This document shows positions 11,513-23,351 of a stretch of 64,000 nucleotides of DNA, piece after piece. The stretch is from contig OW799233.1 in assembly GCA_941918925.1 (NCBI GenBank), positions 148,616,223 to 148,680,222 of the forward strand, read 5' to 3'. The DNA comes from Phyto melanocephala. Lineage: Eukaryota; Arthropoda; Insecta; Diptera; Rhinophoridae. Each line of letters begins with the position of its first letter. The stretch's first letter is position 1. The position numbers and the translations under genes are program-made. The notes beneath the pieces were generated by a model that saw only the letters and a list, made by a program, of their open reading frames with translations, was not told the origin of the DNA and made no database searches.

Positions 11513-13680
11513 ATTAAAAATTTAAAAATTTACAATTTGTTCATAACTCACATAATTAGCAAGAAAATTATCTTTTATTAATATCTATCAAGTCGGAAAG
11601 AGGTTAAAAAATAATTTAATAAAATGTTGTCCTTTTTCTACTGCTACAACGATAAGTAGTACAAAGGACATGTTTTGCTCGCTTTCGAAACATAATATTA
11701 AAATTAATTAGAAGCTTATATGAGTAGTAGGAATACACAAATGAAAAAAAATATTATGTGAATGCCTTCGAAGGAATAGCTTCCGTTCACTTTTGCTTTA
11801 GGCTAAAACCTACCCTAGGTTGTAATAGCCATATAAGAAAAAGAAGCATTAAAAAACCGAAAATAAAACACAAGAATAACGAATTACTTTATTTCAAAAT
11901 AGTCAAGTGGTGGCGTCTATCACCAAGTGCAGCCAAGTTTACTATTGAAGCAACTTAAAAAAAAACTTATCTCTTATAGACCAAACAACCAAAACAAGTC
12001 GTTGAGTAATATAGCGGTAACGTTGAGGTGACCAACCTAAACAAGAGCGTCAACGTGGTGTAATGAATAGTAATTTTCATTTATGGTTTTTAAAACAACT
12101 CACTTAATATAAATACAATCACTAGATTTACCTGAAAATAGTTAACGTGGCATTACTTTTCAACAATTAAAAAAATAAAAAAAACAACATCAGTTGTACT
12201 GCAGCCAATTTTCATACCTAACGCCTTGTCAAAATTGAATTATTCAGTTGCAAAACGTTGCTACTGCGATATTTCGGTTTGTTTCATACAAAATGTATGA
12301 ACATGAGAATTTTTGACAACCAAAAACGCTTGCCGCTCTTGTTTAGGCTTGGCTGTTCTTTTAGGGGCCGACATGTTAAATGAAGAGACAAGAGACATGC
12401 TAAATGGCATATTGATATTTTTTGCCCAACTCTAACATTTAGTATGAATTTATAGAAATTAAAAGCATCTACATATATGCATTTGTCAGCAAAACACTTG
12501 TTGTAATGAATCATGCAATGATATATTTTCACTTTTGCAAAATAATAAAAATGCAATTTTAAGGCCATTCATGTACATCTCTGATAAGTAGTATAGTGTG
12601 CTTGTATTAGAGAGAATATTTGAAATACTCATAAAACTTTCTTCATCGTTTTTGCATTATTTCTAAGCAAAAGGATTACACTTACATAAAAAACCCATTT
12701 GTAGACGTAACGGCTCGGTATGTTTTTTTTTATTTTTTGGTGTTTTGTTGCTCTTTTCTTTTCTTATGAACTTATGTGGTAAATTTCTGTTGTTTTTTTT
12801 TTCATCTTTCTGCCGATACGTCGCTCGTTTGCAATATGTACATATATTTCTGTTCTAAGAATACATCTCATCCTGCCTATTGCTCTCTTGTTGTTTTTTT
12901 TTTTGTTTTATTCCATCTAAGTATGCGTTTTAAAATTATAATGACAACTATGTGTACGCTTAAAAATTTCGATCGAAATACTGTTTGGTAGATGTACAAT
13001 ATACATATGTTGGCAAAAAGGATGGGTTAAGTAGGCTTGCAGTAGCATTAGTTGAAAAATATGCTAAAAAAGGAGACTACAACAACCAAACTCCAGTTAT
13101 TTATTTTTAAAAAATATTCATTAGTTCATTCTACGTACTTAACTTTTTCCATATCGTTAGATATTTTGTTTGTTTTATTTTATCTCACACTCGGCCGCTT
13201 ACATGTCTTACTCCAAACACAGCACACTATTTTACAATATGTTTTTCCACACTCTATTTTTTGGAAAAATTATGCCTCCGGCTTTAAAGCAAACAAAAAA
13301 AAGGATGTTAAGAAAAACGTGCTTATATGTGTGAATCGACTTCAAACGATTTTTGTTAATACCATATTTTCCATTTGAAATGTTTTTTGATAGTATGACA
13401 ACTTGTCGGCTTTTATGTATGAAAAAAAGAACGCATGAACGAACGAACCGAAGAAACACTCAACTAAGCAAAGCAGAACAAACAAACGATAGTTAAATTG
13501 TAAAACATAGATGCATAAGGAAGCAGTATTTAAAACACTTTTAAGGGTTAATTGCTTATTTAAAATTGAATATTATTATAGTTTTTTATTTTAATTCCCT
13601 TATTTTCGTTGAACGAGTTAATTATTGAATTATTTACACTTTATTGAAAAATCTAATTATAATTTAAAGAGTGGTGTTTG
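11513..13680. other. AT-rich noncoding DNA
   Basis: This 2.2-kb stretch has no recognised transposon or gene. Poly-T-rich runs are frequent around 12720-12910. The longest open frame (13052-13378, plus strand) has low-complexity content and no motif I recognise. Confidence 0.45.
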
Positions 13681-13689
13681 TAACTGTAA

Positions 13690-14740
13690 ATAGAGTGGCC
13701 CATTAAAAAAAAAAAACTTTTGGGTTAAATATATTCGTGGAAAATTTTCTGGTCATAAGGAGTGAGATCAAATTAAATTTTAACACACGTTTTGCCTCTT
13801 AACTTTTTTCGAAAGCAATATCAAATTTATTTCCATCCAGTACTCTTTGAAAAATATGTCCGTTATTATTTGGAATGACAACCATGAGCTTGATTGAAAT
13901 AAGTTAAAAAAAAGAAGTACGTGCTAAAATTATTAAAAATTTTTAAACAAAAAAATTAAAATTGGTCCTACAAAAAAATTGGTCAAAGAATTGAAGGTCT
14001 GCCGTCAGACTGTTTCAAGTGTTTTTAAACTGTATCAGTAGATACTGTTTGGAAAGCCAAGAATATGGAAAACATATTGAAAAGCCAATACAGGTTTGAA
14101 AGCAAACAAAGTGGAAAAGTTCCACAAATAAATGCTGTAAAATAACCAAAACAAAAAATAGGGTACGAATATTGAAGTGTTTCATACAAAAATAATTGTT
14201 GCACAATTGACGTTGCATATTTTTTGCAGCTTCCGGGTCAAAATTTCTATATAGCTAATGCTTGAGTTAATGTTAAAGATAAGTTTAAAACCTAAAAGCA
14301 GGTAACATTTCGTAAAACAATCATGATAATTCAAATTTTACACAGTTGCGACAAAAGAAGCAAGTCATTTGTTACAATGCGCTCTATAAATAATAAAGCC
14401 TTATTCCTTTCATAAGAGAGCACAATATATATTCACATATTTCTGGCCCAATTTTGCATCGTGTCACTATATTAAGAAAGCTTTTAAATGGTACCAAAAC
14501 AATAACATGGTTTTTGTACCAAGAGAGGCCAATTCACCAAATTGTCCGGTGCTTAGACCAGCGAAAAAATAATGGGCTCTTGTGAAAAGATTATTGAAGT
14601 GCCCAAATAAGTATCCCACATTAAGGTAACTTAAAAAATAGATGGTCAAACTATTTTAAAAAAGTGACTAAAACAACTATCAAATCTCTAAGAGAAGGGT
14701 TACCAAACAAGCTCCACGAATTAATAAGTAGCGGTTAAAA
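13690..14740 (+). pseudogene. Dead Tc1-like transposase gene
   Basis: A helix-turn-helix segment at about 13979-14041 reads LVKELKVCRQTVSSVFKLYQ. Around 14210-14260 a frame gives 'LQLPGQNFY', which fits the region after the first catalytic aspartate. From 14441 one frame reads FWPNFASCHYIKKAFKWYQN, then NNMVFVPREANSPNCPVLRP, then AKK and a stop. In related transposases this is 'FWPDLASCHY ... LRPIEKYWA', so the second catalytic aspartate is now asparagine and the third acidic site is lost. Stops and shifts are spread along the gene, and inverted repeats are not evident. The enzyme family cuts and pastes DNA at TA sites. Confidence 0.75.
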
Positions 14741-14744
14741 CTAT

Positions 14745-14927
14745 GAAAGTCATCATCTCATAAACAATGGTATCAAATAAAAAAATAAAAGGGCTTGACT
14801 GTATTCTTAGCAAAAATTCAAAATTAAATAAGGCGCCCGAAATAATAAAGAAAATACCATAGAATCTAAAATTACGGTGAATTGTATTATATGATTTGGC
14901 ACGGCCGAATGTAGCACTTTTCTTGTT
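14745..14927 (+). mobile_element. 3' tail of a mini-me-like element
   Basis: The segment ends with 'ggcacggccgaatgtagcac' and 'ttttcttgttt', the standard 3' hairpin and terminus of the family. It is preceded by an 'aaagggcttgactgtattct' unit that is also found at 41150, 52490 and 62950. The 5' part is absent. Confidence 0.65.
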
Positions 14928-17554
14928 TTACTTAGTCTTTTTACAGCGCTCTTTATGTACCATATCATTTTTTGCGATTCTCTGAATCAGACAGTCCACC
15001 CACTGAAAAGCATTTTCACGGGAAAGTTCTGAATTATAGGAACTCCCCAAATACCAGCTATGCCTACGTGTCTCGTAACCTACATTAGCGCTACCTTGTG
15101 TACAGAGGAACATCAATTTAGATTCAGAAAACATTTAAGTACCAGTTAGTATTCCATACGTTTGCCATAGGTACGTACGTAATAAAAGATTGGTTATTAA
15201 GTGCTACCAGACTCTTCTTTCTCTCACATAGCTTGATTAAATCATGTACTTAGCAAAGCAATCAACTCTGGTATTCGGACCCATAAACCTACTTTTCCTT
15301 TAATAAGGGAACGATCAGTAATAAATTTCGACATGTTGTTTAATTACAAATACTCGGACATTTCTTGTTCGACTTAGAAAGTGATTATTTATAAATCGAT
15401 CAGTGTACTTAAAGGTTAAAGAAGATCTATAAACATAAATATATTTTTTGCGCTACAAATGCCAGCTTATATGCATGATATTCAACATAAATTTATATAC
15501 ATATAGTGGTGTTAGGTCATACATGTTAAGAATTTATTTTATTTTAATTTCTTAACAAGCTCCCCACCAAAATCATAAATATTTTTGTAAATATGCTAAT
15601 TTTTTCAATCCCAACTTCTTGAACAATAAATACTTGTAATAGCTCTTTCTATTAAATTGTAGAAGCTAGCTTATTTAAAATGTATCTTTCTTCAAAGAAT
15701 CAAAAAACCAAAAAACCAATAAAATAAAGGGCTTTCCCATTAACAAACAGAAGTCTTTAATCATTTAAACTTATATTACAAGTGCTAAAAATGAAGAAGA
15801 TAAAGTACATTGGCTCCATTTTGAGTAGCATTTAAATAGAAATCACACCTTATTGATATTTATTAACCTTTTGCAATGAAAATATATTCATGAGTTTATG
15901 GCAGTAGCGTTGTTCTTTATAATTTTTTTTATTACAATTTTTGTTGTTGCTTTTTTCCAATTTCTTTACCGTCTGTCTATTTACAGCATTATGTGCGAAA
16001 ATCAAAATTATTCCAAGGAGAAGATTTCAAACGAAGGCATTAAATTTGCATCATTTAACGGCTAGAATACTTCAGATAGTCAGCCGTTTTGTGTAGCCGT
16101 AGAAACAGGCTGAGACAAGACGTATACGTATTTAATACACATTGCTTTTTCCCATAAAAACACAGACTTGTACACGCACACATTATTAAATAATAAATGT
16201 TCCTTCAACGATAAAACCACCAAAGCAAATCTAATGCTACATACAACATATGCATAGAGAGAAAAATAATATAAAAAAAATTCGACAGGATAACGAAAAT
16301 ACAAAAAAAAAGTAACAAACGAACAATATAAAACATGTTGAGGTTGTAGCTAAAACTTGACATCGTCAAACTCAAACTTCAACAATTTTAGAGAAAAATC
16401 TCTACATGTTTGATTTGAATTTTTTGCTGTTCGTTTTCCTGCTGCATTTTTTGTATTGTATTACGGAAGCGGAATTATTCGAAAAGTGTTGATGAGCGAA
16501 CGAGTGAGCGGCATTTAATAAAGGTCTGCATACAAGGTATACACTAATAAGGCACATATGTGCACCAACACGCATTTGTATGAATGGATAAGGAATTTCT
16601 AATATTAAAAACAGCTGTTTTTACATCATCGTCATAATCACCAACTTTCTCATCGTTTTTATCGTTGTTGTATAGAATCCGGTATTCAATTGTGTATGCA
16701 GTAAGCAGAACTGTTCGTCGTTTCTGAAAAACGCCGGTTTTTTACGAGAGACTTTTTTTGTTGTTGTTTCTGTGTAGGAATACCAATACGTGTATATATG
16801 TATGTATGTATGAGTATATGAGTGTTTACAAATTGTATACGTTTTAATACCCACATTCAAACCCAGTATGAGTAGCTGCTAATGTACATTTATTTTATCC
16901 AAAGGGGACAAGTTTTTCTCTTTTACCCACATACATCAACACACTCACATCCACTGACAAATAAAAAAAACGATACAAACGAAGAATCAGAATAGAAACC
17001 AGGAAAATACATAAAATAACACCAACTCATTTTGTCTTTTCAATCTAACGGTATCAGTTGAAAAAAGTGTGGAAATTGTATTTTTATTCAAAACAATGCC
17101 TTTACTGCAACAGGTATGTAAATAATAAAAAAAAAACTCACACACACATTTAACAAAAACAATTTGAAAACTCTTAACCACACTTTACACAGTAAATAAA
17201 ATAATAAAAGTACAACTAGGAACCCTTTTTTATTATTATTAAATACAATTGCTATATCCAGAGTAGCAATTTTATGTATGTGTGTATGGTATGTAGGTGT
17301 GTAGGTATGTGAGTATGTAGGTATGTATGGATGTATGTCAAGAAAAGCTGAGAATTTTAAACTGCACGCATGAATTGGGAAAATATTGTACTTTAACTGA
17401 CATTATTTTACAAATTTCATTTACAAAAATTGTTCACATTGAACCAGAAGGCGGGTGCAATTAAAAAATAATAAACGACTTAAAACAAATTCTCTTTAGA
17501 GTTAACAACTATTAATTTTTCTTTTTATTTAATTGTCGAACTATTTAATGTATA
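14928..17554. other. AT-rich noncoding DNA with TATG microsatellites
   Basis: I found no gene or classified transposon. (TATG)n lies at about 16797-16815, and a longer imperfect TATG/TAGG run lies at about 17275-17338. Short open frames here are uninformative. Confidence 0.45.
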
Positions 17555-17940
17555 AAGACTATATTATTTTTTTTATTCAGGCTCAAGTTCATTTTATATT
17601 AAATTTCTCATATATTTTCCTTTTTATATAGATATGAAGAAATCAATTTTTATTTTTGGTAATGAAAGAATATACTGGAAAAGTTATTATCCCGACACCA
17701 GCCGAGTGGAATGCATTTTCGAAACCAGCTACGGTTTCATCATCAGCACTCTTTTGATAACAACTATAGTTATACCGTTTAAATAAAAAGAACATTAATT
17801 TACTAGTCGCTAATTGGGAAAAACCTTCTGTACCTTTGTGTACATTTGCCTGGGTAATAAAATAAAATTCTGAAATAGTAATCAAAAAATAAGAGGTTGG
17901 GCTTCTAAAAGGCTGGTAGCGATTTGTAAGCAAATTTTAC
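17555..17940 (-). mobile_element. Hammerhead-bearing retroelement-like copy (Penelope-like?)
   Basis: On the minus strand the unit contains a hammerhead ribozyme (17683-17764) followed by sequence ending near 'gaacttgagcctgaataaa', which matches the end of the copies at 57.7-58.5 kb. Upstream of the ribozyme (17765-17860) it shares 'ttaaa...aaagaacatt'-type sequence with 57950-57990 and 39290-39330, so the family extends beyond the ribozyme on both sides. I see no protein domain. The placement of a ribozyme in a terminal repeat resembles Penelope-like elements, but this assignment is an inference. Boundaries are approximate. Confidence 0.6.
17683..17764 (-). ncRNA. Type I hammerhead ribozyme, intact core
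   Basis: Read on the minus strand, the order is as follows. The outer stem I arm is GUUGUUAUC, then an AAAA internal loop, then the inner stem I arm GAGUG. The core CUGAUGA comes next, then one extra U. Stem II is GAAACC, loop GUAGCU, GGUUUC. The core GAA follows, then a short stem III of AAU, loop GC, AUU. The cleavage-site base is C. The inner arm CACUC comes next, then a 12-nt loop, then the outer arm GAUAAUAAC, which pairs 9 bp with one G-U. All conserved hammerhead positions are present. Cleavage is predicted after the C at 17709. Related ribozymes occur in Penelope-like retroelements. Confidence 0.85.
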
Positions 17941-18770
17941 AAAATTGTGTTATCAGTGAACGCCAGGCAAAAAATGTTTCATCTAATCTGAAAAAAAGAA
18001 TCTGAAATTTTAAAAAAGTAATCTGCAAATAACTGATGGATTAAAGGTCAATTAAAGTGATTTTATTTCGAAATTTTGATTTTTCACCAAAATAGACAAG
18101 TACAATATTATTATTCCCTAATTAAGATCAACTCAACTTTATTCATTCAATTCGATTAATCCCTCAATTGTTGGCTCAAAAACTACTAAATGTATTTTAA
18201 AAAAATTAAGTATGAAGCTATTTTAACACATAAGATACTTTATATCACAAGTATATTATCTCATTTCTAACAGAAAATAGAAAAATTAACTATTAATTTG
18301 CACCGACAACGATGTATGAATTTATCTTAAAATGAATACAATAGAAAAAATATTTTTGGCGCCAGCAATGTGGCCTGGGTAGCCTGTGAAAGTTATAAAA
18401 AAATCTGTATTTTTTTTACTTAATTTTTTAAATCTAAAAATTGATTTAACAAAAGAATACAGTAAATATTCTTCAAACTGAACTGGTGTAAAATTTTAAT
18501 AAAATTTAATTTCTTATACCGATGTGAAAGTAAGTTCTGAATAGTTTCCAATTTTGTTAAAAACAATAGTGTACAATCTTGCAGATGTCGAATATAAAAC
18601 TAATTTTCTTTTAACTTATGAACGTCATTCTTGCTTTAAGAAAAAAAAACGTTAGTTCAAGTTTTAAACTTGATAAAAAGTTTCCTCTTCAAAAGTAGGC
18701 AATTTTCTCGGAAACTAATAGACCGATTTTTAATTTGTTCTCACAATTTTAGTATGATTTGAAGATTCGA
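17941..18770. other. AT-rich noncoding DNA
   Basis: No gene or recognised repeat was found. There are several A- and T-rich runs. Confidence 0.45.
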
Positions 18771-18773
18771 TAT

Positions 18774-19497
18774 ACACAAAGAAAAAATATGATTGTGATA
18801 ACCATACTCGAAGAGCAACATACTATGGTTGAATTGTATGATTATGGTTAAAACATAAAATGGTTACTAGTTATCATTATTATATTTAATTAAAGTATCA
18901 TTCAATAATCATATATATGACTACAATTGAATTTGACAATCTTTGCTTTTTTACGGCAAATTATTGTCTTTTGCTGTAACATGCACACATTGATTGTACT
19001 TACCAATTTAATACCAATTTTTTTACCAATATTTTTTTACATTTTCTCGTTTATTTGAAAATTTTCTTTAACTTTTAAAAATTTGGTTTATTTTTTTTTT
19101 TTTTTTGACATTTCAAACTTTTAAAAATAATAAAAATTTATTCAGCAAGAAGAATAACAGTTAAAATCAAATTATTATTAAGAAAAAATCATAGCTTGAT
19201 TAACTTGTAATCATACTGTTGTCCCACCTATTATTTAATGATTATTTGTAATTTTTAATGCTTTTGAATATAATGCTATTTTTGCCAAATTTTTTTTTAA
19301 TCATATTATTTTTAAATGATAATCATTTTGAAATTTTTACGAAAAGTAAACAAACAAATGCTTTATTATTGTGACAAAATATATGATGAAATGAAACATA
19401 AATAACTATTACTTGTTTTTGACAACCAAATGTTGTTATAGAAACTATAACATGACCGTCGTGATAATGTCGTAACCATGGTTTTTCTTTGCGTGAA
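18774..19497. mobile_element. Possible MITE with weak inverted ends
   Basis: The left end reads ACACAAAGAAAAAA and then an ATG/GTGATAACCAT motif. The right end on the opposite strand reads CACGCAAAGAAAAACCATGG. Related 'accatac' and 'accatgg' motifs lie inside both ends. The body is AT-rich and noncoding. There is no clear target duplication, so this is tentative. Confidence 0.4.
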
Positions 19498-19629
19498 GGT
19501 GGTGCTGTAATCAAATCAATCGGTCGTGTCGATTCTCAAAGTTATAGTAACCACATCGCAGCTTAACTTAGATTTATTATTTATACGCCATTTTTATTTA
19601 TTATTTCAGACGCCATCTTTGATTTTGAA

Positions 19630-20260
19630 TTTTTATATAGTTAGTTGTATTCTATCAGTCAAGCCCCTTTATTTGATAACCATATTGATGTAGCTGAAGC
19701 GTGCAAAGTTAAAATTTCTTCATTTGTCCCATGTACCTGCCATTTTATTTCTCACGCAATATTGAATTTTAACTTTTACAATGTCTACTGTATTTCATTA
19801 GTCAAGCATTTTTATTTGATACCCATATTGGTGGATATTGGATTTTAACTCCTTCATAGTTTACTGTATTCTACTGGTCAAGCCCTTACATTTGATACCA
19901 ATATTGTGGTGGTGAAGGGTGCAGAGCCGCAATTACTCTATTTGACCCATATATCTGCCAATTTATTTCTGACACAATAATCGATTTTAACATGTTCATA
20001 GTTTACTGTATTCTACTAGTCATGCCCTTTCGCTTTATACCAATATTGGGGGTATGAAGTGGGTTAATTTTTAATTACTAAATTTTATCCATATATAAAA
20101 GTTTATTTTACACCACTTTATAGTGGCGAACATCATGGACTTTAAATTTTTGATGTAGTATTATTATCCGTTAGTGAAGCCCTTTTTTATGATATTCATA
20201 CTGATCTTTTCTGTTGTATGAAAACGATTGTCATTTTTAAATTTTATGAAAAATACCGAA
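19630..20260 (-). repeat. Mini-me-related internal tandem units, antisense
   Basis: A unit of roughly 130-200 bp recurs, each time with 'ctattagtcaagccctt'-type sequence followed by 'tttgataccaatattg' and a 'gattttaactt' block, at about 19650, 19795, 19875, 20010 and 20170. The reverse complement of the same units occurs in plus-oriented mini-me-like copies at 41150, 50240, 52490 and 62950. No termini are present. Confidence 0.6.
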
Positions 20261-20811
20261 GCGGTTTTTTTGTGCTCATAGATCTGTTATTTTTAAACCG
20301 ATTTCTCAGCAATAATTTTCAAGAGTACGGCTTATAATTTGTTATCTTTGGCATGCACAGAAATTAATAAGAAGCTTTAATATCTATATACAGTGAGGCC
20401 TCGATCATCCCTTTTTTTACGTGGATTTATTTTTTTGTATCAATTAATCGTGACTACCTCTATAAGCCGGTATTATATACATACATAATTTTTTAAAAGG
20501 AGAATTCCCTTGTTTGCATACAATGAGCCAGAAGCAGGTATGTACATACGTATGTATACGTGTTGAATTTGAGAACCGTGGATTGTTAGTGTTTATATTT
20601 CCAATGGCATCACTTGTCAGCATTAAAAGACAAATGAAACTTTAGCTTTTGAAGACAAAGGTAAAATATTAATAAACCTTCAAAAAATAATTTGTGTTAA
20701 AATTCTGTCATAAAATAATTTTCGGAAATTACCTAACATGAAATTCTTATGAATTGGTCGCTGTTTGCTGGTAAAATTATTATCATAATAAATAAATCAT
20801 CATGAATAGCT

Positions 20812-21450
20812 TTACTCGTTATGAATCATGGGGCATTGACAATAGACCTTAATGCTTTAGATTGAAACCTTTGTAAAATTACTGGCTGTTCCCCATAATT
20901 GTATACCGTAGGTCCAAACTGGTTTTAACGTTATCTTGTATAAAATTATTTTATTTTCAAGACTGAATTTTGACCTTAAGCCAAGTAACCCAAATAGCAC
21001 CATTCAAATGGTGCTTCTTCGCCTTAATATAATTTTTCCATGTAAGTCTACGATCAATATTTAGTCCTAGATATTTAACTGTGTCATGTTGTGGAATATA
21101 ATTGTTGTTTAGGTACACAGTTCTAATAATGATTTATCAAATCCGATGGTCAAGGATGAAATTAAGAAATATAGCGAAAATAATCTGCAAAGATTGAGTA
21201 ATCATTGCAATCCATTAGCCATAGTGCTGCTTGATGACACTAATGAAGTTCGAAGACTTAAAAGAAATCACATATTGGATCTACCATTTTAAAATTAAAT
21301 TTACATGTTTTTAAATAGATTATAATATTTATCTTATTTCTATTTTTGTAAATTACTTTTTAAATATCTTTGTTGTATTTTTTATTGTTGTTCTCGTGGG
21401 AGTTCAGCAATAAATATATTATTTTTTTATTTAAAAGAAAAAAAAATTTA
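20812..21450 (+). pseudogene. Jockey-clade LINE, 5'-inverted insertion
   Basis: The 3' segment is on the plus strand. From 21131 to 21292 a frame reads DLSNPMVKDEIKKYSENNLQ and ends LLDDTNEVRRLKRNHILDLP F and a stop, the C-terminus of a jockey-type ORF2. It is followed by a 3' untranslated stretch with AATAAA near 21410 and an A-rich end near 21437-21446. The 5' segment is inverted: on the minus strand 21118-20812 reads HDTVKYLGLNIDRRLTWKNY, later LENKIILYKITLKPVWTYGI, and ends near KALRSIVNAP. In an intact ORF2 these two pieces are adjacent. The structure is the twin-priming product typical of target-primed reverse transcription. Frameshifts show that it is dead. Confidence 0.8.
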
Positions 21451-21975
21451 CTTATTATCCTAGGATAGATTGTAAATAAAATGAACTATATTAAAAAAAA
21501 AATTTTAAACAAGTTCATAAAATTCCCGAATGATTGTGTTACTATTTAAATATAACAATATTCATCAGTAAATTATTAAAAAACATATAAAAAACAAATA
21601 AAATTGTTACTCAATTAACCGTGAAAATTGATTATCCAAAGAATTCTGTCCGTGCCATTACCGATAATCGAAGTCTCAGTGTATATTAAAAATATACACA
21701 TATGTACATATATTTGCGACTTATTTTTGCCTATAACTTTGTCGATTAGCAACTAATTTGTCCAAAAGTTTTTATGAGTAGCTCTAGACATACAGCATAT
21801 CCATAAATAGTAACAAACTTGTCTATAAATTATTCTAAAGCTGAAAATGTTAGTTTTTATGAAAAAAACAAAACAAAAATTTGGTCGTATTAATAGCGGC
21901 TTACTTCCTGATATTTTCAAAAGATTTATATCACATACAGAACTGTACAATATGTGAGGGCTTTTAAAAGTTGAC
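21451..21975. other. AT-rich noncoding DNA
   Basis: This is flanking sequence downstream of the jockey insertion. Nothing is recognised in it. Confidence 0.4.
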
Positions 21976-22115
21976 TTCTAAATACTAACTCACGGACAGA
22001 CGGACACATATAAATTAAATTTTTAATGGGGTCGAAAATCAATATTGTAGAAATTACCCAGGAAATGACAAAGCTATTTATACCCTTGGAACCACAGGTG
22101 AGGGGTATTATAATT
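21976..22115 (-). mobile_element. Mini-me-like 5' fragment, antisense
   Basis: 'ggacagacggacaca' (a remnant of the GTCY run in antisense), 'tggggtcgaaaatcaatat' and 'tacccttggaaccacaggtg' match the reverse complement of the 5' end of the family. About 140 bp survives. Confidence 0.7.
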
Positions 22116-22414
22116 GCACAATTCACAACCAGTCGTAAGAGTCGTAGGTTGTAAGAACACACTTCTTCATATTTTAGAAAAAAAATGGCGATAGTAACTA
22201 CTTTTCCACCAATGATGTATATATTCAACATTCTATAAATATAGGTAAAATTGTTATGTGTGTTGTAAGAAAAATTTATGTTGAAATTACCAACAAAATG
22301 TGTTTAACTACTACGACGTACAACACCTACGACAGCTTGTGAATTGAGCATATATATTTATGAATTAAAACGATTAAAAAGGAAAATCATGAATTTTGAA
22401 TACTTTGCTTGGGC

Positions 22415-23343
22415 TAGGGATGGTCAAAAAATATCGATATATCAAAATATCGATATTTAAGAAACAAATATCGATATACATCGTCGATATTTCAAAAACC
22501 AATGCATCGATATATCGATTTTTATATACGAGTATCGTTTTTAGTATCCTTTTCGATATTTTTAGAGCTCTTTAAATTTTAGACTTTTTTCAACAATACT
22601 GGCGGGCATCACCGCATGCATCATATGTTTGTACATCATCACTTTTTTTATGACGTCTAGTTTAGCCACTCCTGTTTTAGTCCGCCAAATGACGAATCAA
22701 TCATCTTCTTTGTCCACTTTAGGGTTTCTTGTAAAAGACGCTTTTATTAAAAAGGTTGAAGGAAAAATAGAAAAAAATATTTTTCTTTCAACAGACACCA
22801 TATTGGATTTAAGGTTCAAGCATATTCTTTTTACTTGTATAACAGCTGTCTCAAATGCTATATTAAAAATAAGCGTATTATTCGCTCAAAACATGATAAG
22901 AGGGAACAAGTTTCTCCTGTCTTCAGGTCTGCTAAAAGAAGCGGATTGACAGGGGATCACATAAATCAAAGAGTACTTCTGATGTCCATATCCGATGAGT
23001 ACTGGTTTGAATAAAATGTAAGCGTAAGGTGATGGTTTCGTAACTGACAATATTTTTTGTTGATTTTTTTTTCTATTATTTTATTGTTTTTATTGAATTG
23101 TTCTCGGATATAAATATTTAAAATCATATAATAAGTTTGTACATATGTATGTATGTATTATGTGTATTTAATTTTTAAACTTGGAATATTTTAACAACAT
23201 TGTTAGGTTAATACTTCGATATATCGAAATATCGATTTTTTTTAAATATATATCGACACTGTTGAAAAATATACGATAGATATCGACACTGTTGAAAAAT
23301 ATACGATAGATATCGATACATTTTTTTTATTTGCCCATCACTA
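22415..23343 (+). mobile_element. hAT element with 8-bp target duplication and TATCGATA arrays
   Basis: The left end is TAGGGATGGTCAAA and the right end on the opposite strand is TAGTGATGGGCAAA. The flanks are GCTTGGGC (22407-22414) and ACTTGGGC (23344-23351), an 8-bp hAT-type duplication with one change. Subterminal DNA is packed with CGAT palindromes, including exact TATCGATA at 22432, 22448, 22469 and 23311. A 30-bp unit is repeated in tandem at 23251-23310. The centre encodes a scrap of transposase (see the next entry). The length of 929 bp shows that it is an internally deleted, non-autonomous copy. Confidence 0.9.
22629..22949 (+). pseudogene. hAT transposase C-terminal fragment
   Basis: The open frame is about 106 codons long and has no ATG at its start. 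It contains KVEGKIEKNIFLSTDTILDL and then RFKHILFTCITAVSNAILKI. This matches the 'ATLLDPRFK.L.F....A' block that precedes the dimerisation domain of hAT transposases. In most relatives the motif is LDPRFK; here the proline is a leucine. The BED finger, the catalytic acidic residues and the hATC domain are absent. It is therefore a leftover of an internal deletion inside the element at 22415-23343. Confidence 0.75.
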
Positions 23344-23351
23344 ACTTGGGC

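Noticed and set aside
17643..17933. A 96-codon minus-strand open frame across the ribozyme
   Set aside because: It has no domain features and is accounted for by the repeat and the structured RNA.
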